From assembly GCA_945957335.1 (NCBI GenBank), contig CAMFLJ010000028.1, forward strand, positions 1 through 19,638: a DNA stretch of 19,638 nucleotides. The letters are read 5' to 3'. A program made the translations under genes and the position numbers. The notes below the pieces were generated by a model, which did no database searches, was not told the origin of the DNA, and saw only the letters and a list, made by a program, of their open reading frames with translations. Shown here piece after piece: positions 7,334 through 14,698 of this stretch. Position 1 is the first letter of the stretch. Every line of letters begins with the position of its first letter. This DNA comes from an uncultured Actinomycetes bacterium (lineage in GTDB: Bacteria > Actinomycetota > Acidimicrobiia > Acidimicrobiales > Acidimicrobilacustridaceae).

Positions 7334-7433
7334 TGCGTCGCGAGAGCACCCGGGCAGCGCGCCGGGCAGAATGGCGACCCCGCAGGTCTGCATTCAGGCC
7401 GTGTGGTCGACCGCCCAGCCCAGGAGCGCCCCC

Positions 7434-8357
7434 ATGAAGATCGCCGACGACATCACCCAGCTCATCGGGGGCACCCCGCTGGTGCGCCTCCAGGGCGTCG
7501 AGGGCGACGCCGACGTGCTCGTCAAGCTCGAGTACTTCAACCCCGGTGGCAGCGTGAAGGACCGCATCGGCCTGTCGATGATCGAGGCCGCCGAGGCCGA
7601 CGGCCGCCTGGAGCCGGGCGCCACCATCGTCGAGCCCACCTCGGGCAACACCGGCATCGCGCTGGCGATGGTCGCCGCGGCCCGGGGCTACAAGGCCATC
7701 TTCACCATGCCCGAGACGATGAGCTCCGAGCGCCGCATGCTGCTGCGCGGCTACGGCGCCGAGCTGGTGCTCACCCCCGGCCCCGACGGCATGGGCGGCG
7801 CCATCGCCAAGGCCAAGGAGATCGCCGAGGAGCGCGGCGCGCTGCTGCTCAGCCAGTTCGACAACCCGGCCAACCCCGACGTGCACCGCCGCACCACCGC
7901 CGAGGAGATCTGGGCCGACACCGACGGCACGGTCGACATCGTGATCGCCGGCGTGGGCACCGGCGGCACGATCACCGGCATCGGCGAGGTGCTCAAGGAG
8001 CGCAAGCCGTCGGTGCAGATCATCGCCGTCGAGCCGGCCGCCTCCCCGGTGCTGTCGGGCGGCGCCAAGGGCCCCCACCCGATCCAGGGCATCGGAGCCG
8101 GCTTCGTGCCCGGCAACTACCACGGCGACGTCGTCGACGAGATCATCACCGTCGAGGCCGACGACGCCTTCGCCGAGGCCCGGTCGCTGGCCACCACCCA
8201 GGGCCTGCTGCTCGGCATCTCGTCGGGTGCCGCGGTGAGCGCCGCCCGCAAGGTCGCGGCTCGGCCCGACAACGCCGGCAAGCGCATCGTCGTGATCACC
8301 GCGTCGTACGGCGAGCGCTACCTCTCGACCGCGCTGTTCGCCGGCCTGGGCGACTGA
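7434..8357 (+). CDS. cysK: Cysteine synthase (O-acetylserine sulfhydrylase)
   Basis: The 307-aa PLP enzyme converts O-acetyl-L-serine and sulfide to cysteine. It carries the PLP lysine in GGSVK42DR, the substrate loop TSGNTG (69-74), the phosphate-binding GTGGT (175-179) and GISSGAA near residue 263, where the Ser contacts the PLP ring nitrogen. Length is normal. ATG at 7434 is preferred to an in-frame ATG at 7371 because AGGAG (7422-7426) lies 7 nt upstream and the protein then starts MKIADDITQLIGGTPLV, the usual family N-terminus. Its TGA overlaps the cysE ATG by one base (TGATG), so the two are probably translationally coupled. A CAGAAT at 7367-7372 is a possible -10. Confidence 0.97.
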   Translation: MKIADDITQLIGGTPLVRLQGVEGDADVLVKLEYFNPGGSVKDRIGLSMIEAAEADGRLEPGATIVEPTSGNTGIALAMVAAARGYKAIFTMPETMSSERRMLLRGYGAELVLTPGPDGMGGAIAKAKEIAEERGALLLSQFDNPANPDVHRRTTAEEIWADTDGTVDIVIAGVGTGGTITGIGEVLKERKPSVQIIAVEPAASPVLSGGAKGPHPIQGIGAGFVPGNYHGDVVDEIITVEADDAFAEARSLATTQGLLLGISSGAAVSAARKVAARPDNAGKRIVVITASYGERYLSTALFAGLGD

Positions 8358-9058
8358 TGCTCGCCACCCTGCGGCGCGACGTCCGGGCGGTGCTCGATCG
8401 CGACCCGGCGGCCCGCGGGGTGGTCGACACGCTCGTCACCTATCCCGGCCTGCACGCCCTGTTCGCCCACCGGGTGGCCAACTGGCTGTGGCACCGCGGC
8501 CGGCGCCTGTCGGCCCGGTTCGTGGCCTTCGTGGCCCGCACGGTCACCGCGGTCGACATCCACCCGGCGGCCACCCTCGGTCCGGGCACGTTCATCGACC
8601 ACGCCACCGGCGTGGTGATCGGCGAGACCACCGTGGTCGGCGAGGACTGCACGATCTACCAGGGCGTCACCCTGGGCGGCACCAGCACCCGGCCCGGCAA
8701 GCGCCACCCCACCCTCGGCGACCGCGTCGTGGTGGGTGCGGGCGCCAAGGTGCTCGGTGCCATCACGGTCGGCGACGACGCCCGCATCGGCGCCAACGCG
8801 GTGGTGGTGCGCGACGTCCCACCCGGCACCGTCGTCGTCGGCGTGCCCGGCCAGATCGTGGCCCGCACCTCCACCCTCGAGGCCGGTCACGGGGTCGACG
8901 TGGCCCTCGACTCGAGCGTCGACATCGTGGCGGCCCGATTGAGCGCCCTCGTCGACCGGGTCGGCGAGCTCGAGATGCAGCTGGCCGGCCGGGTGAGCAC
9001 CAAGGGCCCGGTCGAGTCGTCCGACGGCGTCTGGGACGTCGACGACTTCGTGATCTGA
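8357..9058 (+). CDS. cysE: Serine O-acetyltransferase
   Basis: The 233-aa left-handed beta-helix enzyme makes O-acetylserine from serine and acetyl-CoA, the substrate for CysK upstream. VDIHP (Asp67, His69) and DHATGVVIGE (His82) have the same 15-residue Asp-to-His spacing as the E. coli catalytic Asp143/His158, and RHP (His117) follows. The N-terminal helical domain is short, as in Gram-positive enzymes. After the helix end (VVGVPGQIV) there is a tail of about 60 residues with a helical heptad-like segment, finishing WDVDDFVI. A terminal Ile after an acidic-aromatic motif is what inserts into the CysK active site in cysteine-synthase complexes. The start ATG overlaps the cysK stop. Confidence 0.96.
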   Translation: MLATLRRDVRAVLDRDPAARGVVDTLVTYPGLHALFAHRVANWLWHRGRRLSARFVAFVARTVTAVDIHPAATLGPGTFIDHATGVVIGETTVVGEDCTIYQGVTLGGTSTRPGKRHPTLGDRVVVGAGAKVLGAITVGDDARIGANAVVVRDVPPGTVVVGVPGQIVARTSTLEAGHGVDVALDSSVDIVAARLSALVDRVGELEMQLAGRVSTKGPVESSDGVWDVDDFVI

Positions 9059-9066
9059 TCGCACCC

Positions 9067-10044
9067 GTGCACTGGCGTCGCCCGCCCCGTTGGTGGCCGT
9101 TCGGCCTGTCGGCGCTCACCCTGGTGGTGAGCGTGTGGATCCTGGTGGTGCTGTGGGACCCGATCACCGCCGGCCACCCCGCGTACTTCATCACCCTGCG
9201 CCTGGTGGCCGCGGTGTCGGTGCTGGTCGGCGCGGTCAGCCTGCTCACGCGGCGCACCGAGCCGGTCGAGCGCGAGCCCCGGCCGCTCTGGCGGGTGATC
9301 GTGGTGCGGGCCGTCGCCGTGCTGGCCACCCTCGGGCTGGTCGGCGTGCTGCTCTACCTGCGGCCCCACCCGGCGTCGAGCACGGCGATCGACGCCATGG
9401 CCGGCTCGCCCGGTGCGACCGTCACCGAGTCCTCGATCCGCATCCGGCTCGACCCCACGACGAAGGCCGCCACCACCGGGGTGGTGTTCTACCCGGGGGC
9501 GCTGGTCGACCCGCGGGCCTACGTGCCCAACCTGCTGCCGCTGGCCGAGGCCGGGTACCCCGTCGTCATCATCAAGCTGCCGTACGACATCGCCTTCTTC
9601 GACCCCAACGGCGCCCAGGCGGTGATGGACGCGAACCCCGACGTCGAGCGATGGGTGGTCGGCGGCCACTCGCTGGGTGGGGTGATGGCCTCGTCGGTGG
9701 CGGGTCGGGACGACGCCCGCATCCAGGGCCTGCTGCTGTGGGGGTCGTACCCGAACGCCAGCATCGCCGACCGCACCGGGCTGGAGGTGACGTCGATCTT
9801 CGGCTCCGAGGACGGGCTCACCACGCCGGCCGACATCGACCGGACGAAGGACCGGCTGCCGCCGGGCACCGTGTTCGTCGAGGTGCAGGGCGGCAACCAC
9901 GCCTTCTTCGGTGACTACGGCGAGCAGGGCGGTGACGGCGTGGCCACCATCACCCGCGAGCAGGCCCAGGAGCAGATCCGGGCCGCCAGCCTCGAGCTGG
10001 TGCAGCGGGTGGCCGCGACCGCAGCCGCGGCGAGCGGCGGCTGA
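9067..10044 (+). CDS. Membrane-anchored alpha/beta hydrolase
   Basis: The 325-aa protein has three predicted N-terminal helices (about residues 11-33, 40-61 and 78-100) followed by an alpha/beta-hydrolase domain of the Abhydrolase_5 kind. The nucleophile elbow is GHS202LGG; Asp249 in FGSEDGLT and His278 in GGNHAFF complete a visible catalytic triad. The GGNHAFFGDYG block is typical of this group. The reaction is unknown; ester hydrolysis at the membrane is likely. The GTG at 9067 is 8 nt after the cysE stop, with no good ribosome site, so translation may depend on coupling to cysE. It ends one base before the opposing GNAT gene's stop. Whether it has a role in sulfur metabolism is only suggested by its place. 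Confidence 0.88.
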   Translation: MHWRRPPRWWPFGLSALTLVVSVWILVVLWDPITAGHPAYFITLRLVAAVSVLVGAVSLLTRRTEPVEREPRPLWRVIVVRAVAVLATLGLVGVLLYLRPHPASSTAIDAMAGSPGATVTESSIRIRLDPTTKAATTGVVFYPGALVDPRAYVPNLLPLAEAGYPVVIIKLPYDIAFFDPNGAQAVMDANPDVERWVVGGHSLGGVMASSVAGRDDARIQGLLLWGSYPNASIADRTGLEVTSIFGSEDGLTTPADIDRTKDRLPPGTVFVEVQGGNHAFFGDYGEQGGDGVATITREQAQEQIRAASLELVQRVAATAAAASGG

Positions 10045-10045
10045 G

Positions 10046-10639
10046 TCAGCCCCGCGGCTCGCGCCACATCGGGTACATCGGCGGGGCGCCCTCGGCGGCC
10101 ACGATCTCGCCGGTGACCTCGAACCCGTGGCGCTCGTAGAGCACCCGGCTGCGCGGCGACGACGCCTCGAGGTACGCCGCCGCGCCGGCTGCGTCGATCT
10201 GCTCGAGCTTGCGGGCCAGCAGCAGGCCACCGAGGCCACGGCCCTGGGCCGAGGGGCGCACACCGAGCAGGTGGAGGTACCAGCACGGCTCGGTCGGGTG
10301 GTGCTCGCCCATGGCGGCGCCGAGGGTGGCGACCCGCTCGACCTGGCCCTCGAGGGCGGTGACGAACTCGTCGCCGTGCTCGATCCAGAAGTCGTCGGCC
10401 TCGCCGACGCCAGGCGGCTCCCAGTAGCCGGCGACCTCGTCGCCCACGAGGCTCTCGCCGTGGGGCATGTAGACGTGGCGGCCGAGCATCCGGAACATGC
10501 CCTGGGAGAGCCGGGGCCGCTCGGTGTCGTCGGGGAACAGCCAGGTGAAGATGGGGTCGTCGTAGAAGGCGTCGGCCAGCACCTCGGCCATGTGATCGAC
10601 GTCGTCGGGGGTCGCGACCCGCAGCTCGGCTCCGCTCAT
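10046..10639 (-). CDS. GNAT-family N-acetyltransferase
   Basis: The 197-aa protein has the GNAT fold: an N-terminal strand-helix (LRVATPDDVDHMAEVLADAF), a central region with few known motifs, then strand 4 and the acetyl-CoA pyrophosphate loop GVRPSAQGRGLGGLLL (about 126-141), and a late YERHGFEVTGE strand. The pattern YLHLLGVRPSAQGRG is common in actinobacterial GNATs of unknown substrate. The ATG at 10639 lacks a Shine-Dalgarno; CAAGCT 7 nt upstream fits a leaderless -10. It is last of three minus-strand genes and converges with the hydrolase, with stop codons one base apart. Confidence 0.9.
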   Translation of the reverse strand: MSGAELRVATPDDVDHMAEVLADAFYDDPIFTWLFPDDTERPRLSQGMFRMLGRHVYMPHGESLVGDEVAGYWEPPGVGEADDFWIEHGDEFVTALEGQVERVATLGAAMGEHHPTEPCWYLHLLGVRPSAQGRGLGGLLLARKLEQIDAAGAAAYLEASSPRSRVLYERHGFEVTGEIVAAEGAPPMYPMWREPRG

Positions 10640-10664
10640 GGGGCAGAGCTTGCCCCAGGACCGC

Positions 10665-10931
10665 TCAGCGGCGGCGGCCGCACACGAGGTAGGTGACGGG
10701 ACCGACGAAGTTCACGGCGAGCGCCGGGGCCCAGGCCCACTTGGGGCCGCGGATCTGCTCGGGCGGGCGGCGCACCAGATCGGTGGCGGCCACGGCGAGG
10801 AGCACGACCTGCACGGTGCCGAGCGCGACGACGCCCGCCTTCTGGGGCGGGGTGAGGTCGGCCCAGCGCTTCCTGCCCCGGGGCGCGGGCTGAGGATCGG
10901 GCTCGGGGGCGGCGGTGAGGACGGTGGCCAT
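10665..10931 (-). CDS. Small two-helix membrane protein, PLDc_N-like
   Basis: The 88-aa protein has a Pro-rich N-terminus, a first helix at about 33-51 and a second at about 66-84 containing KWAWAPALAVNFVGPVTYLVCGRRR-type residues. That pattern (Trp, then 'vGPvtYlvcGR') is the PLDc_N / cardiolipin-synthase N-terminal motif, here without any catalytic domain. Stand-alone versions are common in actinobacteria and have no known role. The start ATG at 10931 has no ribosome site but has GATCCT 6 nt upstream (10938-10943), which could be a leaderless -10. A weak DosR-like box sits 33 nt further upstream. It is followed 25 nt later by the GNAT gene. Confidence 0.8.
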   Translation of the reverse strand: MATVLTAAPEPDPQPAPRGRKRWADLTPPQKAGVVALGTVQVVLLAVAATDLVRRPPEQIRGPKWAWAPALAVNFVGPVTYLVCGRRR

Positions 10932-10966
10932 GGCGTCAGGATCCCGCGCCCGGCCTGCCGGTGGTA

Positions 10967-10980
10967 GTGGCTTCCGGCCG
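10967..10980. promoter_or_regulatory. Weak DosR-like box before the PLDc_N-like gene
   Basis: GTGGCTTCCGGCCG, read on the plus strand, agrees with the GGGACCTTCGGCCC-type palindrome at about 9 of 14 positions. Alone it would not count. Its centre is 33 nt from GATCCT, itself 6 nt from the ATG at 10931, the same geometry as the better boxes in this window. Confidence 0.25.
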
Positions 10981-10981
10981 C

Positions 10982-11173
10982 TCAGGAGGTGGCGGCGGTC
11001 CACTCCTTGAGCGCCCCGAACGACGCGCCCCAGTCGATGGGCGAGTCGCAGGTGGGGCAGTGGGCGTCGTCGTCGGTCATCTCGCCCTCGCAGTGCGAGC
11101 ACAGCAACGCCGGCGGCTCGGCCTGGTAGACGGCGACGACGCGCCCGACGGCCTCGATCTTCTGCTCGCTCAT
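10982..11173 (-). CDS. Small zinc-ribbon protein
   Basis: The 63-aa protein carries two Cys knuckles, LLCSHC and HCPTC, 13 residues apart, a standard zinc-ribbon that would bind one zinc ion. The rest is a short beta-like N-terminus (EAVGRVVAVYQ) and an acidic, aromatic tail. I cannot assign a partner. The ATG at 11173 is chosen over one at 11212 because AGGAGG lies 5 nt upstream of it. A good DosR-like box lies about 70 nt upstream on the same strand. It is divergent from the diguanylate cyclase and heads a minus-strand group with the PLDc_N-like and GNAT genes. Confidence 0.85.
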   Translation of the reverse strand: MSEQKIEAVGRVVAVYQAEPPALLCSHCEGEMTDDDAHCPTCDSPIDWGASFGALKEWTAATS

Positions 11174-11236
11174 GGTCCCCTCCTGGTCGGGTCGGTCCCG
11201 TCCGTCGACCATGCCGGGCGCACCGGGGCGCCGCCA

Positions 11237-11250
11237 CGGCCGAAGGTCCC
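11237..11250 (-). promoter_or_regulatory. DosR/DevR-like box
   Basis: On the minus strand this reads GGGACCTTCGGCCG, 13 of 14 matches to the near-palindrome GGGACCTTCGGCCC and compatible with the DosR consensus GGGACTWWAGTCCC in its outer half-sites. Its centre is 33 nt from CATGGT (11208-11213), a -10-like hexamer for the zinc-ribbon gene. It lies in the divergent region of 198 nt (11174-11371), which holds no other clear signal except a second half-site GGGACC at 11279-11284. Confidence 0.6.
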
Positions 11251-11371
11251 GACAGGCGGCCTGCCCGTCTGCGGCACCGGGACCGGATCAGCTGGAGAAT
11301 CGCTAAGGCCCCGGCCCCGTGACGCCGATCACTTCGAGGTGCCGGATCCAGCCAGCTCCTACCAGCGCCGA

Positions 11372-12703
11372 GTGGGCGCCGTCGTGGTGACGGAGGAAGA
11401 CCACCGCGCCGCGCGCACATCGGTGAAGAAGGCGACCTGGCAGACCATCCCCGGGGCGATGGCCCTGGCCCTCGTCGGGGTGATCGTGGCGACCCTCGTC
11501 GTCGAGTGGGCGTGGCCCGGCCTCGACGGCCTGAGCCTGGCGCTCGCCGTCGGCCTCATGGCCACCGCGCTCGAGCTGCCGGTGGTGCTGGCGATCAGCG
11601 TCTGGGGCACGAACCGGTCGATCCAGGCCATGGCCGAGTCCTACGCCCGTGAGCGCGAGATGGAGGGCGAGGCCCAGCGCCGCGAGTTCGAGACCCGCCT
11701 CGGCAACGCCCTCGAGATGGCGGCCAACGAGTGGGAGGTCCTGTCGATCGCCGGCCGGGCCGTCACCACCCTCGTGGGCGACGAGCGCGTCGAGATCCTC
11801 CTGGCCGACAACAGCAACGCCCACCTCGAGCGGGCCCTCGTGTCGGGCGCCGACGAGGAGGGCCCGGGCTGCTCGGTGCAGTCGCCGAGCCAGTGCGTCG
11901 CCGCCCGCCGCGGCCAGACCCAGGTGTTCTCCGACAGCGAGGCGCTCGACGCCTGCCCCAACCTCCAGGGCCGCGGCTACGGCCGTTGCGCCGGCGTGTG
12001 CGTGCCGGTGTCGATCATGGGTCGCACCACCGGCGTGGTGCACTGGGCGGGCGCCGTCGAGGACCTGCCCGAGCGCGCCACCGTCGAGCAGCTCGAGGTG
12101 CTGGCCAACCAGTCAGGTGCCCGCATCGGCATGATCCGCGTCGTCTCCGAGAGCCAGCTCCAGGCCACGACCGACCACCTCACCGGCATGCTCAACCGCC
12201 GGGCGTTCGAGGCCAAGGTCCGCGACCTGCGTGACGAGGACGTGCCCTTCAGCCTGGTGATGGCCGACCTCGACCACTTCAAGCAGCTCAACGACACCCA
12301 CGGCCACGAGGCCGGCGACCGGGCCCTGCGGGTGTTCGTGTCGGTCGTGAAGTCGATCCTGCGCCCGGGCGACCTGGCCTGCCGCTACGGCGGCGAGGAG
12401 TTCGTCCTGGCCCTGCCCAACTGCGACGCCCCGGGGGCCACGCGGGTGTGCGAGCGGATCCGTGAGGCGCTGGCGCTGGCCGGCCTCGACGGCAAGGTGC
12501 CCGGCTTCACCTGCAGCTTCGGTGTGGCCCCGCCTCGCCTCGGCGCCTCGCTGCAGGAGCTGGTCAACGAGGCCGACGCCGCCCTCTACGAGGCCAAGCA
12601 CGCCGGTCGCGACCGTGCCGTGCTGCTCGACCCGGTGCGCCGCGCCGAGCTCGAGACCCGCTTCGCCGTGGCGGCGGAGAGCGGTCCCGACTTCTCGTTC
12701 TGA
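11372..12703 (+). CDS. Membrane GAF-GGDEF diguanylate cyclase
   Basis: About 443 aa. Two helices (about 27-48 and 54-78) anchor it; a charged coiled-coil (about 82-115) leads into a GAF-like sensor domain (about 115-262) and a C-terminal GGDEF domain. The active site is G340-G-E-E-F344 with metal-binding Asp299 in MADLDHF, so it should make cyclic di-GMP. R331-P-G-D334 lies exactly five residues before GGEEF and is the product-inhibition I-site. The GAF domain has five Cys (167, 175, 195, 206, 210), which suggests metal or redox sensing. The start is uncertain: GTG at 11372 has TACCAG 6 nt upstream, and GTG at 11384 or 11387 is possible. It is divergent from the zinc-ribbon gene. Confidence 0.93.
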   Translation: MGAVVVTEEDHRAARTSVKKATWQTIPGAMALALVGVIVATLVVEWAWPGLDGLSLALAVGLMATALELPVVLAISVWGTNRSIQAMAESYAREREMEGEAQRREFETRLGNALEMAANEWEVLSIAGRAVTTLVGDERVEILLADNSNAHLERALVSGADEEGPGCSVQSPSQCVAARRGQTQVFSDSEALDACPNLQGRGYGRCAGVCVPVSIMGRTTGVVHWAGAVEDLPERATVEQLEVLANQSGARIGMIRVVSESQLQATTDHLTGMLNRRAFEAKVRDLRDEDVPFSLVMADLDHFKQLNDTHGHEAGDRALRVFVSVVKSILRPGDLACRYGGEEFVLALPNCDAPGATRVCERIREALALAGLDGKVPGFTCSFGVAPPRLGASLQELVNEADAALYEAKHAGRDRAVLLDPVRRAELETRFAVAAESGPDFSF

Positions 12704-12754
12704 ACCTCGACCGGGCGGTCAGCCGGATGGTCAGGCCGGGCGGCGGTCAGACGG

Positions 12755-13792
12755 TCAGGGCGTGGCGCCGGGCAGGGTGTTGACCGGGTTGCCCTGCGGC
12801 ATCAGCTCGACCCACGTGGTGCCGGGCGTGAGGGCGATGGGCTCGCCGGTGTCGCTGACCAGCTCGGCGGCCTTCTGCATGTTGGGCCGCTTCCACGTGC
12901 CGTTGATCTGGCGGCCGGCGGTGAAGACCTGCACCGGGCCCTCGCCGACCATGTCGGCCTCCACCGTGTTGCCGGTGGGGTCGGGCACGTAGCGCACCTG
13001 CATCACCACGATGTTCTGGGCGACGATCTGGTTGCCGTCCGGATCGAGGTCGGGGGCGTTGAAGATCGAGCGCTGCCAGACGCCGGCGGTGGGCTCCCAC
13101 ACCCACGCGGTGTCGTAGCCGCGGCCGAAGCCGACGGTGACGGCCGAGACCGTCGGGCCGGGCACCGGCGAGAGGATGCCGCGGTAGACGAACAGCGGGG
13201 TGGGTGCTCCTCCGTCGCAGCGGGAGTACATGCCGCCGACGTTGGCGAACAGGTTGTTCGGGGCCTTGCCGGGACCGCGGAACATGAGGTCGCCGGCCGA
13301 GGTCTCGTCGAGGGCCACCACCGGGACGCCCTTCAGCGAGGCGACCTCGTAGCTGTTGCCGCCCGAGTAGGCGAACACGCCGCCGAGGGGCCAGAGGATG
13401 TAGCGGTCGGTGGGCCGCACCGAGCGCACCGAGCCGACCTGGTCGGGGCCCTTCGACTGGTAGACGGCGACGAGGCGGGTGATGCCGCCGTCGACGACCT
13501 CCTCGTAGACCACGTCGGCCGACTGCACGTTGTGCTGGGGGTGGGCGTCGGCGGTGTTGCCGACCTTCACCGACACCGAGCAGCGCTGGGCGGCCTCGAC
13601 GCTCTCGGACTCGAGGCCGGTGAGCGGCGCCGGCGGGTTGGGCACGCGGGTGGTGGTGGTCGTCGTCTCAGGCACCGTGTCGGCCGTCTGCACCTCTTCT
13701 TCCTTGCCGGACCGGAAGAGGAAGAAGCCGCCGACGACCAGGGCGATGACGACGACGATGCCGCCGCCGATGAGGAGGTTCCTGCGGGTCAC
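12755..13792 (-). CDS. DUF3048 (YerB-like) membrane-anchored protein
   Basis: The 345-aa protein has an N-terminal helix (about 6-27), a Thr-rich extracytoplasmic linker (TTTTTT at about 44-49) and a DUF3048 domain from about 60. Hallmarks are VKVGNTADAHPQ, SADVVYEEVVDGGITRLVAVYQ-like residues and GSVRSVRPTD. The C-terminal half (WQRSIFNAPD, TWKRPN, LTPGTTWVELMP) matches the usual second subdomain. No lipobox Cys is present, so it is an anchored rather than lipidated form. The function of the family is unknown; it is extracytoplasmic and conserved in Gram-positives. The GTG at 13792 has CACAAT 6 nt upstream and no ribosome site. Length is usual. Confidence 0.9.
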   Translation of the reverse strand: MTRRNLLIGGGIVVVIALVVGGFFLFRSGKEEEVQTADTVPETTTTTTRVPNPPAPLTGLESESVEAAQRCSVSVKVGNTADAHPQHNVQSADVVYEEVVDGGITRLVAVYQSKGPDQVGSVRSVRPTDRYILWPLGGVFAYSGGNSYEVASLKGVPVVALDETSAGDLMFRGPGKAPNNLFANVGGMYSRCDGGAPTPLFVYRGILSPVPGPTVSAVTVGFGRGYDTAWVWEPTAGVWQRSIFNAPDLDPDGNQIVAQNIVVMQVRYVPDPTGNTVEADMVGEGPVQVFTAGRQINGTWKRPNMQKAAELVSDTGEPIALTPGTTWVELMPQGNPVNTLPGATP

Positions 13793-13874
13793 GTCGTCAT
13801 TGTGGAGCCCCGGGCCGCGGCGGTCGGTGATCCCTCAGACGGCTGACGGTGAGCCGGCCAGGTGGTTCGCGGCC

Positions 13875-14606
13875 TCAGCTGGTGACGACGCGGCGGAAGC
13901 CCTCGGTGAGGCGGCCCTCGGGCAGGCCGTGGGCCTTGGTGAGCGCGGCCGCGTTGGTGCGCAGGAAGCCCGGGAGGTCCTCGATCCAGGAGACCTGGCT
14001 GGTGTGCGACGACAGCGCCGCCACCTTCTTGTCGAACACGTCGGTGATGTCGACGAAGAGGTCGTTGGGCTCGAGGCCCACGATCCACACCTCGGGCACG
14101 CTGTGGGGCTCGAGCCCCTCGGCCAGCAGGCTGCGGTGGGCGTGGGGGTTGCGCGAGTCGGGGTAGACGGCGGCGATGGTGGCCTCGGCGGCGGCCAGGT
14201 GGTCGGGGTGGCTGGCGTAGATGCGGTCGTAGCGGCGCTCGGGCGACTGCTGGAGCACGAGGTCGGGCTTCACGTGGCGGATCACGCCGGAGATGCAGCG
14301 GCGCAGCTCGAGGCCGGGCACGAGCTGGCCGTCGGGCAGCCCGAGGAAGCGGACGTCGCTGACCCCGACGGCCGCGGCGGCGGCGCGCTGCTCCTTCTCG
14401 CGCATGGCGGCCAGCTCGACGCGGTCGAGCTCCTCGGGCGGGCCGGCCTCGCCGGAGGTGCAGATGGCGTACACGACCTCGGTGCCGGCGGCGGTGAGAG
14501 CGGCGATGGTGCCGGCCATGCCGAAGTCGATGTCGTCGGGGTGGGCCACCACCACGAGGGCCTTGGCGGGCGCGTTGCTGAGATCGACGTACTCGGGGCT
14601 GGTCAC
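13875..14606 (-). CDS. PIG-L (LmbE) family deacetylase
   Basis: The 243-aa protein has the zinc motif AHPDD (His22, Asp24, Asp25) and SHPDH (132-136), the two signatures of N-acetylglucosaminyl deacetylases of the PIG-L/MshB/BshB family. It removes an acetyl group from an N-acetyl sugar or conjugate; which one cannot be decided, and MshB or Mca-type roles in mycothiol metabolism are possible. The start is GTG at 14606, where TAGCCT lies 7 nt upstream; an earlier ATG (14633) would place the promoter inside the gene. It is divergent from the RmlC-like cupin with back-to-back -10 elements, so the pair is probably co-evolved. Confidence 0.9.
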   Translation of the reverse strand: MTSPEYVDLSNAPAKALVVVAHPDDIDFGMAGTIAALTAAGTEVVYAICTSGEAGPPEELDRVELAAMREKEQRAAAAAVGVSDVRFLGLPDGQLVPGLELRRCISGVIRHVKPDLVLQQSPERRYDRIYASHPDHLAAAEATIAAVYPDSRNPHAHRSLLAEGLEPHSVPEVWIVGLEPNDLFVDITDVFDKKVAALSSHTSQVSWIEDLPGFLRTNAAALTKAHGLPEGRLTEGFRRVVTS

Positions 14607-14613
14607 CGGCGGG

Positions 14614-14619
14614 AGGCTA
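14614..14619 (-). promoter_or_regulatory. -10 element for the PIG-L gene
   Basis: TAGCCT on the minus strand, 7 nt before GTG at 14606, with no ribosome site. Leaderless layout. It decides the start of the PIG-L gene. Confidence 0.5.
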
Positions 14620-14686
14620 CCGACGTGGGCGGGCATCGGGTGCGTGTCGTCGGATGGACCCCGAGAACCATGGAGGGTGGCGCGCC

Positions 14687-14692
14687 TAGGGT
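14687..14692 (+). promoter_or_regulatory. -10 element for the RmlC-like gene
   Basis: TAGGGT lies 6 nt before ATG at 14699, with no ribosome site. Leaderless layout, divergent from the PIG-L promoter 68 nt away. Confidence 0.5.
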
Positions 14693-14698
14693 TCCTCG

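Noticed and set aside
7371..7433. Upstream in-frame ATG for cysK
   Set aside because: It has no ribosome site and would add 21 residues not found in the family; AGGAG supports 7434.
5166..8123. 985-codon minus-strand open frame
   Set aside because: It is antisense to the SGNH, substrate-binding and cysK genes, all of which have family motifs; long antisense frames are expected at this GC, and its translation is low-complexity Arg/His/Gly/Val.
11392..11399. GGAGGAAG as a ribosome site for the diguanylate cyclase
   Set aside because: No start codon follows at a suitable distance; it encodes Glu-Glu within the gene.
12717..12758. Four GGTCAG copies between the cyclase and DUF3048 genes
   Set aside because: Spacing is irregular (12, 16, 8 nt), copies are short, and one covers a stop codon; chance in biased sequence is likely.
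13798..13800. ATG just upstream of the DUF3048 GTG
   Set aside because: It is out of frame and reaches a stop after two codons.
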